This document shows positions 11,193 through 24,020 of a stretch of 64,000 nucleotides of DNA, one piece after another. The notes beneath the pieces were generated by a model. The model saw only the letters and a list, made by a program, of their open reading frames with translations, searched no databases and was not told the DNA's origin. The position numbers and the translations under genes are program-made. This stretch comes from Tretioscincus oriximinensis (taxonomy: Eukaryota > Chordata > Lepidosauria > Squamata > Gymnophthalmidae), in NCBI GenBank assembly GCA_022410635.1, contig JAJVDF010000430.1:295696-359695 (forward strand). Direction: 5' to 3'. Within the stretch, counting starts at the first letter, position 1. Each line of letters starts with the position of its first letter.

Positions 11193-12639
11193 GAAACACA
11201 CATGAAGAAGAAAGGAAGACTTGAACGTTTTAGTGGTTGACTTCGTTGGCTTTATGGCTGCTCTTGTTCACATTGCATTGATGAGGTAATATAAAACACA
11301 CATCAAGAAATTCATCACCTATTATATAAATATTAACAGGCAACAAGTTTGCTACTAGCTTTATATNAAATATCTGCATCCATACCCCAAATATCTTTCA
11401 TATCTATTTTAGAAATTATTGTCGACTTTTGGAAATCCCCATCACCACTAGCAGTTCTTTGTACACTTGGTACTTTTGCTATACCAATGATGAGATTTTC
11501 CTCTTAAGTATTATAAAGTGGGAAGTTAGAAAATCAGTTGCAGCTGTTGTGCATTACGAGATGTTTGCCCTACAGGACCAGGGACAGCTGGCGGGGGGTG
11601 GATAAAGGGCCTTAAAGGAAAATAGAAACACCTTTAGTTCTGATACACANTGTTAGGAGAAGCTAAGAAGTCTTCCTAATACTCAGCAGGAAACATTNTT
11701 CTCTGCATTTCTAGCAATGAGGTTATAGAGACAAATGTCTGCTCTTTATGGANGGTGATGCTTAATCTGTAAGTCTTTCTTCCGTGTGCTTTCCTAAAAG
11801 GAGCATATTAAAAAAGTCAGACCGTCTCTCTCCTGAAGTATTAAAAATTTAGAACACTTGACCTGGATTCCATATGGGAAGCCTGTCTATAATTCTTAGG
11901 CAGTTTCGGTCTTTGAATAAGGATATTAAAATTCAACTATGCCATAGCAGCAGCAGGAGAAAGCAGTCAAGGCTGAAACAAAAATCCCACAGATTTAATA
12001 GCAAAGCCCCTGCATCTCATTCACCAACTGTGTTCTTACAAAGCCACACATGCAAAACACCAANCAGTTCTTTATAATGTTTTTATTCTATTCCCAAACT
12101 GGGAAAATTCCAAGACCCGGTAAAAAGGAAACCCGAGTCTAATGTAGTTCAATTGCTTGGCAAGAAGTAGAAGGCGGACACCATAGTAGACCCATAGTAT
12201 TCCTCTACTGAAAAACAGATTGGAGCATCCTGACCCTCTGAAGTTTCCATGTAGAGCCAGTAAGGGTGACTCCAAACAGCAAGAAGGAATTATGGTGTCT
12301 TGTTTAGNTCTTCTCTTGTCATGCCTGTAAGACTACAGGAGATAATCCTGGACTCTTGTCTTGTCTGCCATTCTTTGTGGCATTACTGTTCTTACAAAAA
12401 TGTAATTTCTCTTCATGTATTTCACATATTTCCTGCATATGAGTGCTTTTGCAAGAGTAACAATTCTTCAATGAAATGAAAACAAGGTAAGTAACATGCT
12501 GGAAAACCCAACATCGAAGCCTGTATCGAGCCTATATAGCATTTTTTCAATGGACATGTCGGGAATATTCCCTGACATAAGTATGTTAGGGATCTTTAAT
12601 AGAATAAATTTTTTATGGCAGCACGAACTACAGATGAAC

Positions 12640-13150
12640 TGAGTGAAAGTTGCCCAAGTTTTGGAGGGAAATAGCTGGGGCTTTCATTTTGCAAAAGTAC
12701 ATGTTTCAGTTCTGGAGGAAAAATATAAATAGTTGATTGGTTGTCAACCTGGGGGAGTGAACTTGTAAGTACTATACATAGTACTGTAGGTAGTGGTGGG
12801 AGGTGTCTGAGAATCTTGTACATTACATGAGATTATCCACTTCTGCATGAAGTATGAATTCTCATGTATTAATGTTAAAGAATTACATCAGAGGTGGTAG
12901 TAAATAATTGTGATGTCATTTCCACCCCTTGCTTCTGGAATGGGCACCCCATGACAGGAAGTGACATTACAATGACATCACTTCCCATCTCTGCTTCCCG
13001 TAATGGCACCCAGATATGACAGTAATTCTGGTCCCGCCCCAGAAGTGCTGTGAAAAAATTCTGCACACCCAATTGTCCAAGGTTTTTTTTGGGAGGGGGG
13101 GGCTCTGGTCTGAGATTCCTGGCTGCAAACCTCCCACTACTGGTAACAGT
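12640..13150. repeat. Unclassified dispersed repeat, copy 2
   Basis: It shares landmarks in order with 4310-4990: TTTTGGAGGGAAAT, GATTGGTTGTCAACCTGGG, GATGTCATTTCCACCCC and CCCGCCCCAGAAGTG. It has two internal GATGTCA/GACATCA segments and a T8G tract at about 13083. Confidence 0.5.
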
Positions 13151-15089
13151 GACTGTGGGAGCAACAGAGGAAGAACATGGGGGCTGGGCTGATAGCATCC
13201 TCTTCCCCTGCACTGACTATTCAGGGAGGAATAAAGTCATGCCGACATGGTGTTCTCATTACACAATTCAAAACACTATAAAGATTCTGTGCAAATTCTA
13301 CCAATGTTAACACTCCAAATTGCATTTGTAGTTTGAGGTTTGTATGAGGGAAATGTTTTTTCACAGAACAAGGGAATGACAAATATACAGGCAAAAATGA
13401 ATTCACCTTTGTGAGAGTAAGAAAACCTAGTGGGGGGAAATGTAGTTTTCTTACTTCTTAGCAAACCTGAGTTCTCCTGTTACTGTAGTGCAAAGTACTC
13501 CCACATAGGCATAAAATTGTGCCCCACGATCTTTTTGGAAGGGCTCTGCGTATGAACCCTCACTGGAGATGAACCTCTGTAGGATCAACTACCATTTATT
13601 TAATTTATTTATTCAATTTATTTGTTCATTTATTTACAAAATTATATCCCTCAAGTTCCAAGTCAAGTAGCAGAAAATTAAAAAATAATAAAAAANACAT
13701 CTAAAAAGAACCATATCCTCCNTCCAACCTATCCATCCTTCCACATTTGGAAGGAAATATCCAAGAATTAACCATAAGCTTTGATTACAGCTCTCACACA
13801 ATCATACTTCTTTCATAATGCACTGCACTTGCCAGTCTCTGATCATTACTTCCTTAAAAGGCCTTGGGTTTATGACATCATTAGTATCCAAGGAAACATC
13901 AGGAAAACATTTGGCTATTAGGATAAGCTACATCATTGCAGACAATGCTCCAGAGGCAGTCCTTTTATCATCTACACTTAATCGTTCACTTTTACTGCAA
14001 CCCATGAAAATTTCTAAGGTAATCTCTGAGGGAATTTCTTTTTCCTCATGAAAAGCTTGCCACTTAGGGATGTATGGAAGATATCAACATCTGGCCTGGG
14101 AAGCCTGTGGAATCCTCTTAACAGTTAACGCCAGGTAGACTCTGTGTTAGTTATTTCGTCCATGTAAGAGAACTAGCATAGTACAAAGGTACAATTAGTG
14201 TTAATATTTTTACAGTAGTAATTAGTTAACTACAAAGTCTCAGGATTTTTTTAAAAAAGATTTTAAAAATCACAAAATCGTACAAATATACATCAAAATA
14301 TAGTACCTTCCTAGACAAGACTTAGAGGTAGCAAAGTGTCAAAGGTCTGCATGAAAGGCAAAATTGGCACCTGATATACTTTCAGAGGGAGGGTGTGCAA
14401 AACCTGGAAGGGGCCACACAGAAAAGACCCTCTTGAAAGAGGCGAGACTATAAGTCTCCATCTTGTGATCCTAGTACTCAAGTTAGTCTAATGGAGAAGA
14501 CACTCCTTCAGATAACCAGGATTCACATTGTTTAAAAAATTATATATTGACACTTTGAATCAGACTCAGCAGTGATAAACTATCGTGTAATAGTTTTCAA
14601 AGGCAAGTCTTTAAGAATGAGACTCATGATGAATTGCACTTACAGCAATAAATTGTGTTACCCTTAGCAAGGCTGAAGGGATGATGTCCTTCATTAACTG
14701 AAAATCATGGTCTATATTAGCAAGGAATGAGCTAATCTAAGTAGGGTTGGATATACCTGGAAAACGATTTTTTTAAGCAAGGAATATATGGTCAGGTTAA
14801 ATCATTGCAATCAATTAGTTTAAAATCTACAGTTTACAATGTATAATAATATACAATTTAAAATTGAACAAATTGCTAATATAATTAAAANCCTGTTCTT
14901 TAAATTGCCGGTTATTCTTCCAGTTTGACTGCTGCGGTGAGAAATTTGACTTCTGCAAAAGTCATAATAGGGCTTTGTGCACAGCAGGTGTCAAGGTGGG
15001 AGAGAACTAGATGGGTCTGCAGGAATATTCTTTCCATGGTGTTATAAGGTGCTTCTGCACCTCAGTTGTGTGAGTCATCATCACCACTA

Positions 15090-15320
15090 GAAGANTTGGT
15101 TTTTATAGCCTGCTTTTCTCATTCTGAAGAGAATCAAAGCAGCTTACATAACCTTCTGTTCTTCTCTTCACAACAGACACCTTGTGAAGTAGGTGGGGCT
15201 GAAACAGCTCCAGAGAACAGATTAGTCCAAGATCACCCAGCTGGGTTCATGGAGGAATGCAAAATTGAACTGGAAGACTTCCAGATAAGAACCTGACACA
15301 CTATCCACACCATCAGACAG
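15090..15320 (-). mobile_element. Sauria-type tRNA-derived SINE
   Basis: Reverse orientation of the same family: TTCTTCTCTTCACAACAGAC, ACCTTGTGAAGTAGGTGGGG, GATCACCCAGCTGGGTTCAT and the antisense of the tRNA-like head at 15255-15310. Confidence 0.8.
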
Positions 15321-15654
15321 GCTCTATGACACCTGTTCTCTTTGTGCATTTTTATGCCTTTGTCCCTGTAGAAACTGTCCAGTGTGTATTCTCCAGCATT
15401 ATTTACAAACACAGGACAAAAGAAAACATTTTTTAAAAAAAGAACAGTGCCGTCTTTCTTGGCATGGAACATCTTGTGTGCATTAGAACCTTGCAGTATC
15501 ATCATAGTACTTGAAAAGGAGCCCAGGAAATGAGTGGAAAGTTAGAAGACCTTCATGAGATGTAAGCAAGCATATTCTAAGCAAAAATGGCACCTTTCAT
15601 TCCAGCAGTTTAACACAACATAATCCTCTCCTCCACTACTTTAAAGCCACTTAC

Positions 15655-15742
15655 TGTTGAAGTCGTCTCAGCCGCCAGTCTAGCTGCGTATCTTGCGATC
15701 AGTCTGTGTTCTTCATCTAGACGGCTAGGGCTGTCAAGTAAA
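15655..15742 (-). CDS. DTNA: DTNA exon w11: [19 protein letters not shown] segment
   Basis: This 88-nt exon encodes codons 372-400 ([20 protein letters not shown], then RLAAETTST) and ends in phase 0. The acceptor is CACAACAG and the donor is GTAAGT. The core [19 protein letters not shown] is shared by all dystrobrevins and resembles the syntrophin-binding helix of dystrophin. The first residues (LLDSPSR) look more like the DTNB sequence I remember than human DTNA (MLESSNR). Confidence 0.95.
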
Positions 15743-16699
15743 CTGTTGTGGGAAGGAAAGAGAAGGAGCAAGGAAAAATGGAATAGCCATTAATTATACA
15801 GGTTAAGAGGTTAATATTCCTTTATCTATACTGTGGGAGAAAATGACTAGAGGAGAAAATAGGGGAGAGGTTAATAAAAGTATGAATGTTTCAAGCAAGC
15901 TGACCAAGAAAAATGGTTGCCTCTTGTAACTAAAGCTCATTGAATGAAAATGTTGGTTATTGGCTTCAGGATGGAGAACACATAGCAGAATTTACTGTTG
16001 GAATCCATTGATAAAGACTGTAGTGGCAATTATTCATACAGGCAGTAAAAAAGGGGCATTAAATTGTTGTGGAAGATAGGTATGTCGGCTGAAATAAACT
16101 AGGCCTGTTTCTGCACATTATCCTGGAATGCTTTGTACTGAATGAGAGCAGAATAAATTACCAAATGCTACCAGTGTCTGCTGGTAGACTGCAGCATCGA
16201 AGTTTACAAGCATACAAGTGGATTCATAGGGGACTGTTTCTGNTGGAGCTCCAAGAAATACTAACAGAAAAAATCCCTCCTTGGTTCAGAGTTTTGAGTC
16301 CAGCTTTCAGAGCTGGTAACTGGGGCTGAGTGGACCACTCTGAATGCCCTTAGGGGATGCTAATGCTTGGCCAAGCATGAGCTGGACTTCCTAGTGGAGG
16401 CTAGGAGGGCACCGGATAGTCTATACAGGGCAGAAATAGTTTTGGACAGCTAATGTAAAGATTCATATTCAAAGACAATGTACCCATCTGATGGACTAGA
16501 CGCTTATGGCAAGAACCAGGAAAGGCTCCTTGTCTTCATGATCTGCTGGTGGACTTTTCAAAAAGAATAACATGCTTATGGTACTGTTTCTGTACAAACC
16601 TTTCTGCCCAAAATCTAAATTTGAATAATGGACTCATGTACTAATCATTTAGGCTTCCAAAGTCTTCTCAGCAATGCAAAGCTATGAGGTAATCCCATT

Positions 16700-16985
16700 C
16701 CCCACATAGGCAGTCTTTCATCTGAGAGATTGGGTTTCGAGGCTCTGTGTCGGACATGGAGATGGGTGAGCGTCTTCTGCAACTCTAGTCAACCCAGCTA
16801 TTCAAAAGCAAGAATTGCAAGAAATTGCAACTGACTGCAACCAGATAAATGGGAACTACCATAGCATAGTGGGGAAGATAGAATGTAAGCCTTCAGGCAA
16901 AAAAAAAATAACCTTATAAGCTGCTGAGTATTTTCATGTGAGAAAAGCAGGGTATAAAACCCAATCCTTCTTCTTCTTGCCTACA
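16700..16985 (+). mobile_element. tRNA-related SINE, second family
   Basis: Head CATCTGAGAGATTGGGTTTC, middle GTCAACCCAGCTATTCAAAA, then ACTACCATAGCATAGTGGGG, AAGCCTTCAGGCAAA, GCAGGGTATAAAACCC and a CTTCTTCTT tail. It matches 52455-52735 along its length. Confidence 0.72.
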
Positions 16986-19789
16986 CCAATGAAGTGTGTT
17001 GCAGAACAGGGAGCCCTTGTTCAGTATCACTGGTATACCCACTTAATTAGGGCTACTAGCAAGACCAGGGGCCTTGATCTTAATGCAGAATGATGCCTTT
17101 CATATTTAGAACTACTGGGGGATGTTCCCAGATGCCCCAAGGCTTGGGACATCTAATCTTTAGAGGCATGGGCATGTAGTTGTAAGCACACAAGCTATAA
17201 ATCTGTGGGATGAGTTACTATGGATTAGTGCCATTATGCAGATAACACTGATTAAAATCTGATAAGATTTTTCATGTGCTCACAAGATGGCCATATTGCA
17301 GTATTTTCGGAGCAAGTACATTTATTTCTCTTCTTCAGCAAACTTAAGTTTTGCAAGAGTCTTTATTTCTTCAAAAATCTGAAAGCTGGTATTTAATCGG
17401 AAAGTTGGCATTTAATCATTTTGACAACAATCTTTGATAGAGTGCTGAAGTTTGCTGTGTTCGTTGTTACATTACGGCAATGAGGAACAGTAAAGCAAAT
17501 ATGAGTCTCTGCTTTGAAACACAAACAGAATTTTCTAACAACATTCCTATACAGATTTATCAAGAAGGAAGTCCTACTGAATTTCAGTAAAATGTAATCT
17601 TAAATTTGGGACTGCAGTTTTAGTTTATTATGGGCTATAAACAAAGTTATATTCTTTTTGGGATGACAAAAATAAATCTCAGTTGACATTTCAGCAATAT
17701 GCAAATTAAGAAAAACCACAATGAATTAGTTAAAATGTAAATGATTAATAAAAATCACAATACAGTGATTATCATTTTAACATCCAACCTTAAATTACTG
17801 AAGCACATTTCTGTATTGTACTTCAAAGAACATCTACAAGGCAATAATTTTGAGCAAGAGGGGGTCAGACTAACAAGTAAGTTGTTGGCATGAATTTTCA
17901 CAGAGTGCTTCCAGATGAATTATTTTTATGATATTATGGTGTGATAATATGGAATATTTGTCTAATTGTGAGGCTCCAGCAGTGGTAGCGCTAGGAAGGT
18001 TCAATACTCCAATTTTTCTTCCAAATATTTGTATTCTGATTCCATAAAAAGGTTTTATATCCTCTCCTCAGGAACCTTTCTATAGACTGAACTACAATAT
18101 TTTCCATGATCTAAAGCCCTGCTTCAGCATGGCAGGCTACAAAAGCTGCTTTCCCTGTATAATTTATGCAGGGAAATAGAATCTCAAAACTTTTTTTCTA
18201 AACTCATTTCCCCCTCTCTCTGCTTTCCCCCACCCAATAACAATTGGGGGGAGGGGGACTGAGCCAATGAATCACAGCTTCTTGGGAGGTGTATGTTCAC
18301 AAATGCTCCTTGGGTTTGTATTCAAATCTATGGGAAATAGAAGGATGTGTAAGTCCTTTGTTGCAAAATTGTTAGATTTTGTTATAAAGCACAGACATGT
18401 ACTTTTTTAGATGTAACTTAGAGTAACAAGGTAATGTCAAAACAGAGATCATTTGCACACATGTAACCATATATAAACATATTCTTAAATCATGGGGTTT
18501 GCATACAAGGGACTCAGTATTTCAATTCCAACAGCTCCTGAACTAATAGAACAACTTGGTTGTAATTGGTTAAATAAATTAAGATGTGTAATACTGTTTC
18601 AATTCAAATCGTGTCTACTGTAAGTAAAATCCTTGTGCGTAGTGATGCTACTCCCAGAAGACTGTGGAGAAGCCTAGAGTTTAAGGCTAAAAGAGGGGAG
18701 TGAACAATCATACAACATAATATAGTTTGTTGAATTCTCATACACAGATGTGGAAACTAACAGAGAGAACACTGCAGGATTTAACCCTCTCCAAGATATC
18801 TAGCAAGGGGACCTCATCTCGCAGCTCCATAGAGAACAACAGTGAAAAGGTAGGCAGTCCACCCTTTCATAGACAAGTCTATTTCTTCAAATGCTTGTCA
18901 AGATTTTCTGCAGCACACTTCTTCTCTCCTGCCATAATGATTTCTAAGTCCAAGAGGGAATGCACTGTAAATGCTACTTATAGATATCATAAAAGGCAGG
19001 TAAGTCAGGTCTATTTTGCACTGGTATATGATATGAAATAAGGCCCAAAGCTCATTTCACCGCCCCATGATTGAACAACTCCCATTTGAAATTAATTGAG
19101 GCTATAAAGTATAGATATCTATTGCTACGGTATGTGACGGTATGTGACTTTCCTTGGATACTTTATATGTGTTTCAGAGTAATTAAAGTATATTCAAATT
19201 TAATCTTCAATTTCTGTTATTCTCTTCGGACTAGATGATTAAAATAATAAAAAAACAAAAGTTTCACCTAGTTTAAAGAAAAATGTTAGATAACATTAAA
19301 AATGTACATATTTATAGCGATTTGCTTTGCCCAAGAATGGCACTTGACCTAATATATTTCTGGTACTTTCATATGGGCCATGATACGATTTTTTGTGCAT
19401 AGAATTTGAACCTCATTTCTTTATATAGCTTACAAAATAAATAACCAAAACAGATTTCAATTTATTTGAAAAATATTACAAAGTTAAACAAAGCAATAAA
19501 GTTAGAGTACTAAAATAAAACAAATGAGCAAACATTATGATCTTTTAGTTAAAGGCATCTTTCTTTATTAATTAGAAAAAAATAAGGCAATGCAGTAAAG
19601 GAAGTCTTCGCTTATTATGGCACTATCACTGGTGTATACTGGAAAAAATCAGTCAAAATCACACATATAGTTCAAAAATATGTACAATATATCAGGATGT
19701 GAACTTATAGATTCCCAGAATCTTGTTGGCAGTATTGTCTATATGCATATCAATGTAAAGATGGTTTCTCCATTGCCAGACTAAAGCTC

Positions 19790-19970
19790 TTTCTATACCA
19801 AGACTTACGATGGAATATCTTAGGGGCTGACAGTCTATATGATAGTATAGAATATGACATGATCAATTTGAAACCTGTCATAATCTACGCTAGCATGTGA
19901 ATGGCAGGCCTTTATTCTCAGATATATTCTGGAATAAAGCTCAATGCAGAAAAGGTCTGAGTTGTAGTGT
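19790..19970. mobile_element. Foldback MITE family A, copy 2
   Basis: The inner arms TCTATATGATAGTATAGAAT and ATAATCTACGCTAGCATG, then TCAGATATATTCTGGAATAA and AGCTCAATGCAGAAAAGGTC, align with the family. The left terminus is degraded. Confidence 0.6.
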
Positions 19971-19996
19971 TTTTTGCCTAAAGTAGATGACAGTAC

Positions 19997-20657
19997 AGTA
20001 AAACCCCGGTTATCCAAACTAAAGGGGGCGGCCCCATTTCAGATAATCTATTTTTTCGGATAATCCATGACATCAATCGGGCGACAGCAGACAACGGATT
20101 TAAAGCATTAAATAAATTACGAAATTGTTCTTACCTGTAATGCTTTAAATCCGTCGTCTGCTGTCGCCCGATGGATGTCAGTTTCGCTTTCGCCCTTCTT
20201 CCGGCGCCGCGAGCCGCGCCGGAAGGAGAAGCCTTTTTCCATCGATCGGGCGACAACAGACGACGGATTTAAAGCATTAAATAAATTACGAAATTGTTCT
20301 TACCTGTAATTCTTTAAATCCGTCGTCTGCTGTCACCCGATCGATGGAAAAAGGCTTCACCTTCCGGCGCGTCTCGCGGCGCCGGAAGAAGGGCGAAAGC
20401 GAAACTGACAATTTCATAATTTATTTAATGCTTTAAATCCGTCGTCTGCTGTCGCCCGATCGATGTCAGTTTCGCTATCGCCCTTCTTCCGGCACCGCAA
20501 GCCGTGCCGGAAGGAGAAGCCTTTTTCCACCTACGCAGTAAGGGCGCCACACNGCGCCCTTACTACGTAGGTGGAAAAAGGTTGTTATAGATACAGTTAC
20601 AACTTTGGTTAAGCTGGGTTTCGGTTAAGCGAAGTCCGAATAACCGGGGTTTTACTG
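19997..20657. mobile_element. Tigger/mariner-like non-autonomous element with nested palindromes
   Basis: Terminal inverted repeats CAGTAAAACCCCGGTTAT are perfect over 18 bp at both ends, and the element is flanked by TA at 19995-19996 and 20658-20659, as in Tc1/mariner elements. Inside are two palindromes built on GGGCGACAGCAGACGACGGA plus TTTAAAGCATTAAATAAATT (about 20071-20171 and 20240-20345) and three GC-rich modules with CTTCCGGCGCCGCG in alternating orientation. A further hairpin lies at 20528-20576. There is no transposase. Confidence 0.88.
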
Positions 20658-23437
20658 TAATTTAGTCTAATGGGGGAACAGTGAAATGTTTTCACAACTA
20701 TTGGAGTTAGAGCCAATCTTGTATCCTTTGTACCGCAATCTCTCTCGCTGGCATTTGAGGCAGCTCGTTTGTCTCTAAGCCTTCCAGTGAATGGTGCATA
20801 AAAAGAAAAAGGTTGCAACAGTCAACACGAGTTTGACTCAAGAGTGGAGTTAAAAGTGATTTCTGCAGGCATTACCTTCAAAATATAAATGGGTTATAAG
20901 AATCACTATTGGTGAATACCATTACTATAGGGGATATGGCACATAATGGTCATGGATACTCAAGTTTTCAGTAGCTAAAAAACTACTAAAATAATCATTT
21001 TTCTTGAGCAATATAAAATGTGACAAATCCTGCATTTGTCTACTATTTTGACAAATGACCATGTACTTTATTCTCAGAACTATTATGTTTAGAGTAATCT
21101 GGAAGTTTTGATCTGCTAATTTAACGTTTTATCAAACAAGGCAGGCCACTTTCTGATACATTTTTGAAACTATTAGAGAGTGCTAATTCTCCCTAAGGCA
21201 ACTTAAATTGTTGACAACAATCTATCAAATTGCCATCAGTTGGGAAGGAAACACAATTCTACACTTGAGTAAATACAAGCCACATTGATTTGAAGAAAAA
21301 ATTCCATTCCCCAAATGCCAAAAATATATACAGTGAATTACAAATTCTGTTTTTTAGATATGCATAAGAAAAATAATTTATGAAACGTATTAGAACCCAC
21401 ATGCCTTTATCTTGGTTATTAATCTCTCTGGATGGTGTTCTTCATGTTTCATACACAGATTTATGTCAAGTTTGACGTTTGGAAACAATCTATTTAACAC
21501 TGAGTACGATTATTCTAATGGCTGTGAACTCTTTAAAACTGCCACTGGTAGTCTATTAGATTCTATTCTAATTTATTACTAACAGCTTGTTACAACAAAG
21601 AACAACAAACAATAATAGTACCTTCTGTGCTAGGAAAAGTTTAAGCATTTCTTGCACACCATTAATATTCTGTTAAATTTGTAGGAACATACCAGGCTAG
21701 CGGTCCTAGATTATCATGGCCTCCAAATTATCTAGATGGTGAAGTTGTGTAACTATGGAGTTGTAACACCTATAACACTCTGTTAACTTTATATTTGAAC
21801 AGTTTGTCCACTGTAATTTTTTGTTAGTATTTCTTTAGGACTATTGATCTTAGTTTTTACAGAGACTAACTTGTAGATGGTGCCAATAGTGGGTAAATGG
21901 TAGCAATGCTGCACACTTCATTCATATGCAATAGATATTGGAAGGTGCAGAACTCAGAACTGATCATGAACAGGGAAAAAACAGGTGGACATTTACTACT
22001 ATGGCACTATAGACAAATGGTAGTGAATGCCTCTTACACATGCTCTATTTCATGAATAAATTAAAAATGAAAGAACAAGAATGAAATCTCCAGTACACCA
22101 GCAGCACTCCCCTCCCTAATCCTGTTGATTTAGGCTGTTGGCACAGTTGGCCAACAGATGGCTATATTTGCCATAAAGCATGCTGTGTGGATATAAAATG
22201 CTACGTGGCACTGCTCCAATAAAGACCTGGAGGGAACGCTGTCACTTCAGTGCTAGTTTATTGGTGCTTTCATCAGAATATATGGCAGTAAATGCAAAGA
22301 CAGTGCATACAGTGAGACCTACTAGGTAGAAATACTATCTTTAGATATAACTTTTCCAAAAAAAATCCAGCTTTTCTTCCCAAATGCTTAGGTTACATAT
22401 TTCTTTATGTGGTGACTCTAATATTTTAGCCTTCAAATTTGTATCCGTTCTTTTTCAATTTCAAACCAGCTAGGACTGGTGTTGAAGACAATGGATACAG
22501 TGAACAAAAGTTTGGACTATGAATAAAGAACGGCTTCTTAATCACATTAGGATCTTTTTCACTTTCAAAAGTGCTTATCAGTTAAGAACATAACATTTGA
22601 TAATATAAGTCACTCAAAATGGCATTACATCATCTATGAGAAAACAGATTATTTCATACTGATCGACCTCTTATAATTCACATGCATTTCTTCCCTCCTA
22701 TTCCTAAATCGTATTTAATACAGGGTTAAGATCTTAGTTACTTTCCTTGTTGTATCAAGAAGGTGAAATATGTGAATTGCCAATACTTTTTTCTTTTCAG
22801 CTAAGTATATTTTTAAGTAGCCTTAAATAGATGTTTTGTATTATCCAGTGTTCATTCAATTTAACTACCAAGGATTTCTACACATTCATTTATATAGTCA
22901 ACTTAAAGAACTGTTTTTACAACACGGTCACCAAAGTCTACATTAAAATGGAGTAGTGTCCATTTTGGCAACCCTTATCTCATGAGGCATAGGCCTCTTT
23001 GGCTCCCCTCCCCTTGGTAGGGCTCTAGATAGAGAAAATAAATGTAGTTCTCATTAGCTGATCCTGACTGATCTGTGAATTCTGACTCATATGCTTCCAA
23101 CCAGTGTTGAACTGGGGTAACATTGTAGCTGAAGCTACTGAATGTCTTGGACTAAAAATGATATTTATTGTGCATTGTTATTTTGAAGATAGGAAACAAA
23201 AAAGCTTGAAATCTGCACATTAAAACAATATAAACAATTGTTAGTAACCATCATTAGCAACAGTACAATCCTATGATAATTTCTGTGAGTTTTCAGTTGT
23301 TTGCTCTGAAGTCACTTATTTATTTTAGTTATTTATACTTCTATTTCACTGTATATTCAAAGGTCTCCAGGCAGGTCACAATAAAACTAAGAAAAATACA
23401 CTACGGAAATGTATAGATCATTAAGAGTCCTCTGAGC

Positions 23438-23575
23438 TTTTTTAGACCTGCCCTCACTGAGCCTTATTTCGGATTGTATCTTGGCACAATTTGGCTATCC
23501 ACCTGTCATTGTGGATTATGGCAGGTTTATTCCAAGATATAGTACAGAATAAGGCTCAGTGGGGACAGGGCCCTA
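23438..23575. mobile_element. Foldback MITE family A, copy 3
   Basis: The ends CTGCCCTCACTGAGCCTTAT and ATAAGGCTCAGTGGGGACAG pair well, making this the cleanest copy. It is internally shortened relative to copy 1. Confidence 0.75.
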
Positions 23576-23927
23576 GTGTGCACTTGTGCAACAAAATCAT
23601 AAGCTTACGATAATCAGAGATGACAAATTTCACTTAGGGTTTAGCTTGAAAAAACGTCATTAATATTTGCCCTGAGGTGACTTGTATGACCTAATGCCCA
23701 GTTACCAAAAAAATTGAGTGAGTATAACATCTACACTAATGGCTGCCTTTGAGAGACAAATTCATATTAATGTGCATAATAATGCATCTAATCAAGGCAG
23801 CTGCTAAAAAAATTACTCCTTTTAAAAGTCAATGGAATGAGAACCAACCTAGTCACTTGAGTTTCTGCTCCAGACGAATCTATCCCTCCGCTAAAGATTC
23901 CCCCCGAGGCACTCAGCCTGCACTAAC

Positions 23928-24020
23928 CGTGAGGGGTTGTTCTGGAGCATGTTGACATACAACCCAATGAGAACATGTTCATCAGCCAGCCTGTCTGCAA
24001 CATCGAGACTATACTGTAAC
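23928..24020 (-). CDS. DTNA: DTNA exon w10: syntrophin-binding helix region
   Basis: This 93-nt exon encodes codons 341-370 (LQYSLDVADRLADEHVLIGL, then YVNMLQNNPS), starting with G and ending with CG. The acceptor is CCTGTTTCAG; the donor GTTAGT is non-standard at +3. The ADEHVLIGLYVNML helix is part of the syntrophin-binding region of dystrobrevins. The exon is a multiple of three and symmetric in phase 2, so it too could be skipped without a frameshift. Confidence 0.95.

Larger units (their letters stand above)
9477..15654 (-). other. DTNA intron between w11 and w12
   Basis: It holds Sauria-type SINEs (9598-9838, 15090-15320), a candidate solo LTR (10601-11192) and the second copy of an unclassified repeat (12640-13150). 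An AT-rich tract with TTTATT units at 13590-13690 may be an inverted LINE tail. 9840-10600, 11200-12640 and 13700-15080 show nothing I recognise. Confidence 0.7.
15743..23927 (-). other. DTNA intron between w10 and w11
   Basis: It holds a tRNA-related SINE (16700-16985), a GCTTTCGTAGAC-family trace (18830-18900), MITE A copies (19790-19970, 23438-23575) and the Tigger-like element (19997-20657). 17000-18720, 19050-19780 and 20660-23430 show nothing I recognise. Confidence 0.7.

Noticed and set aside
12875..13213. 112-codon open frame on the minus strand, Pro/Ser-rich
   Set aside because: It lies inside the dispersed repeat at 12640-13150; its composition reflects the repeat and the G-rich run.
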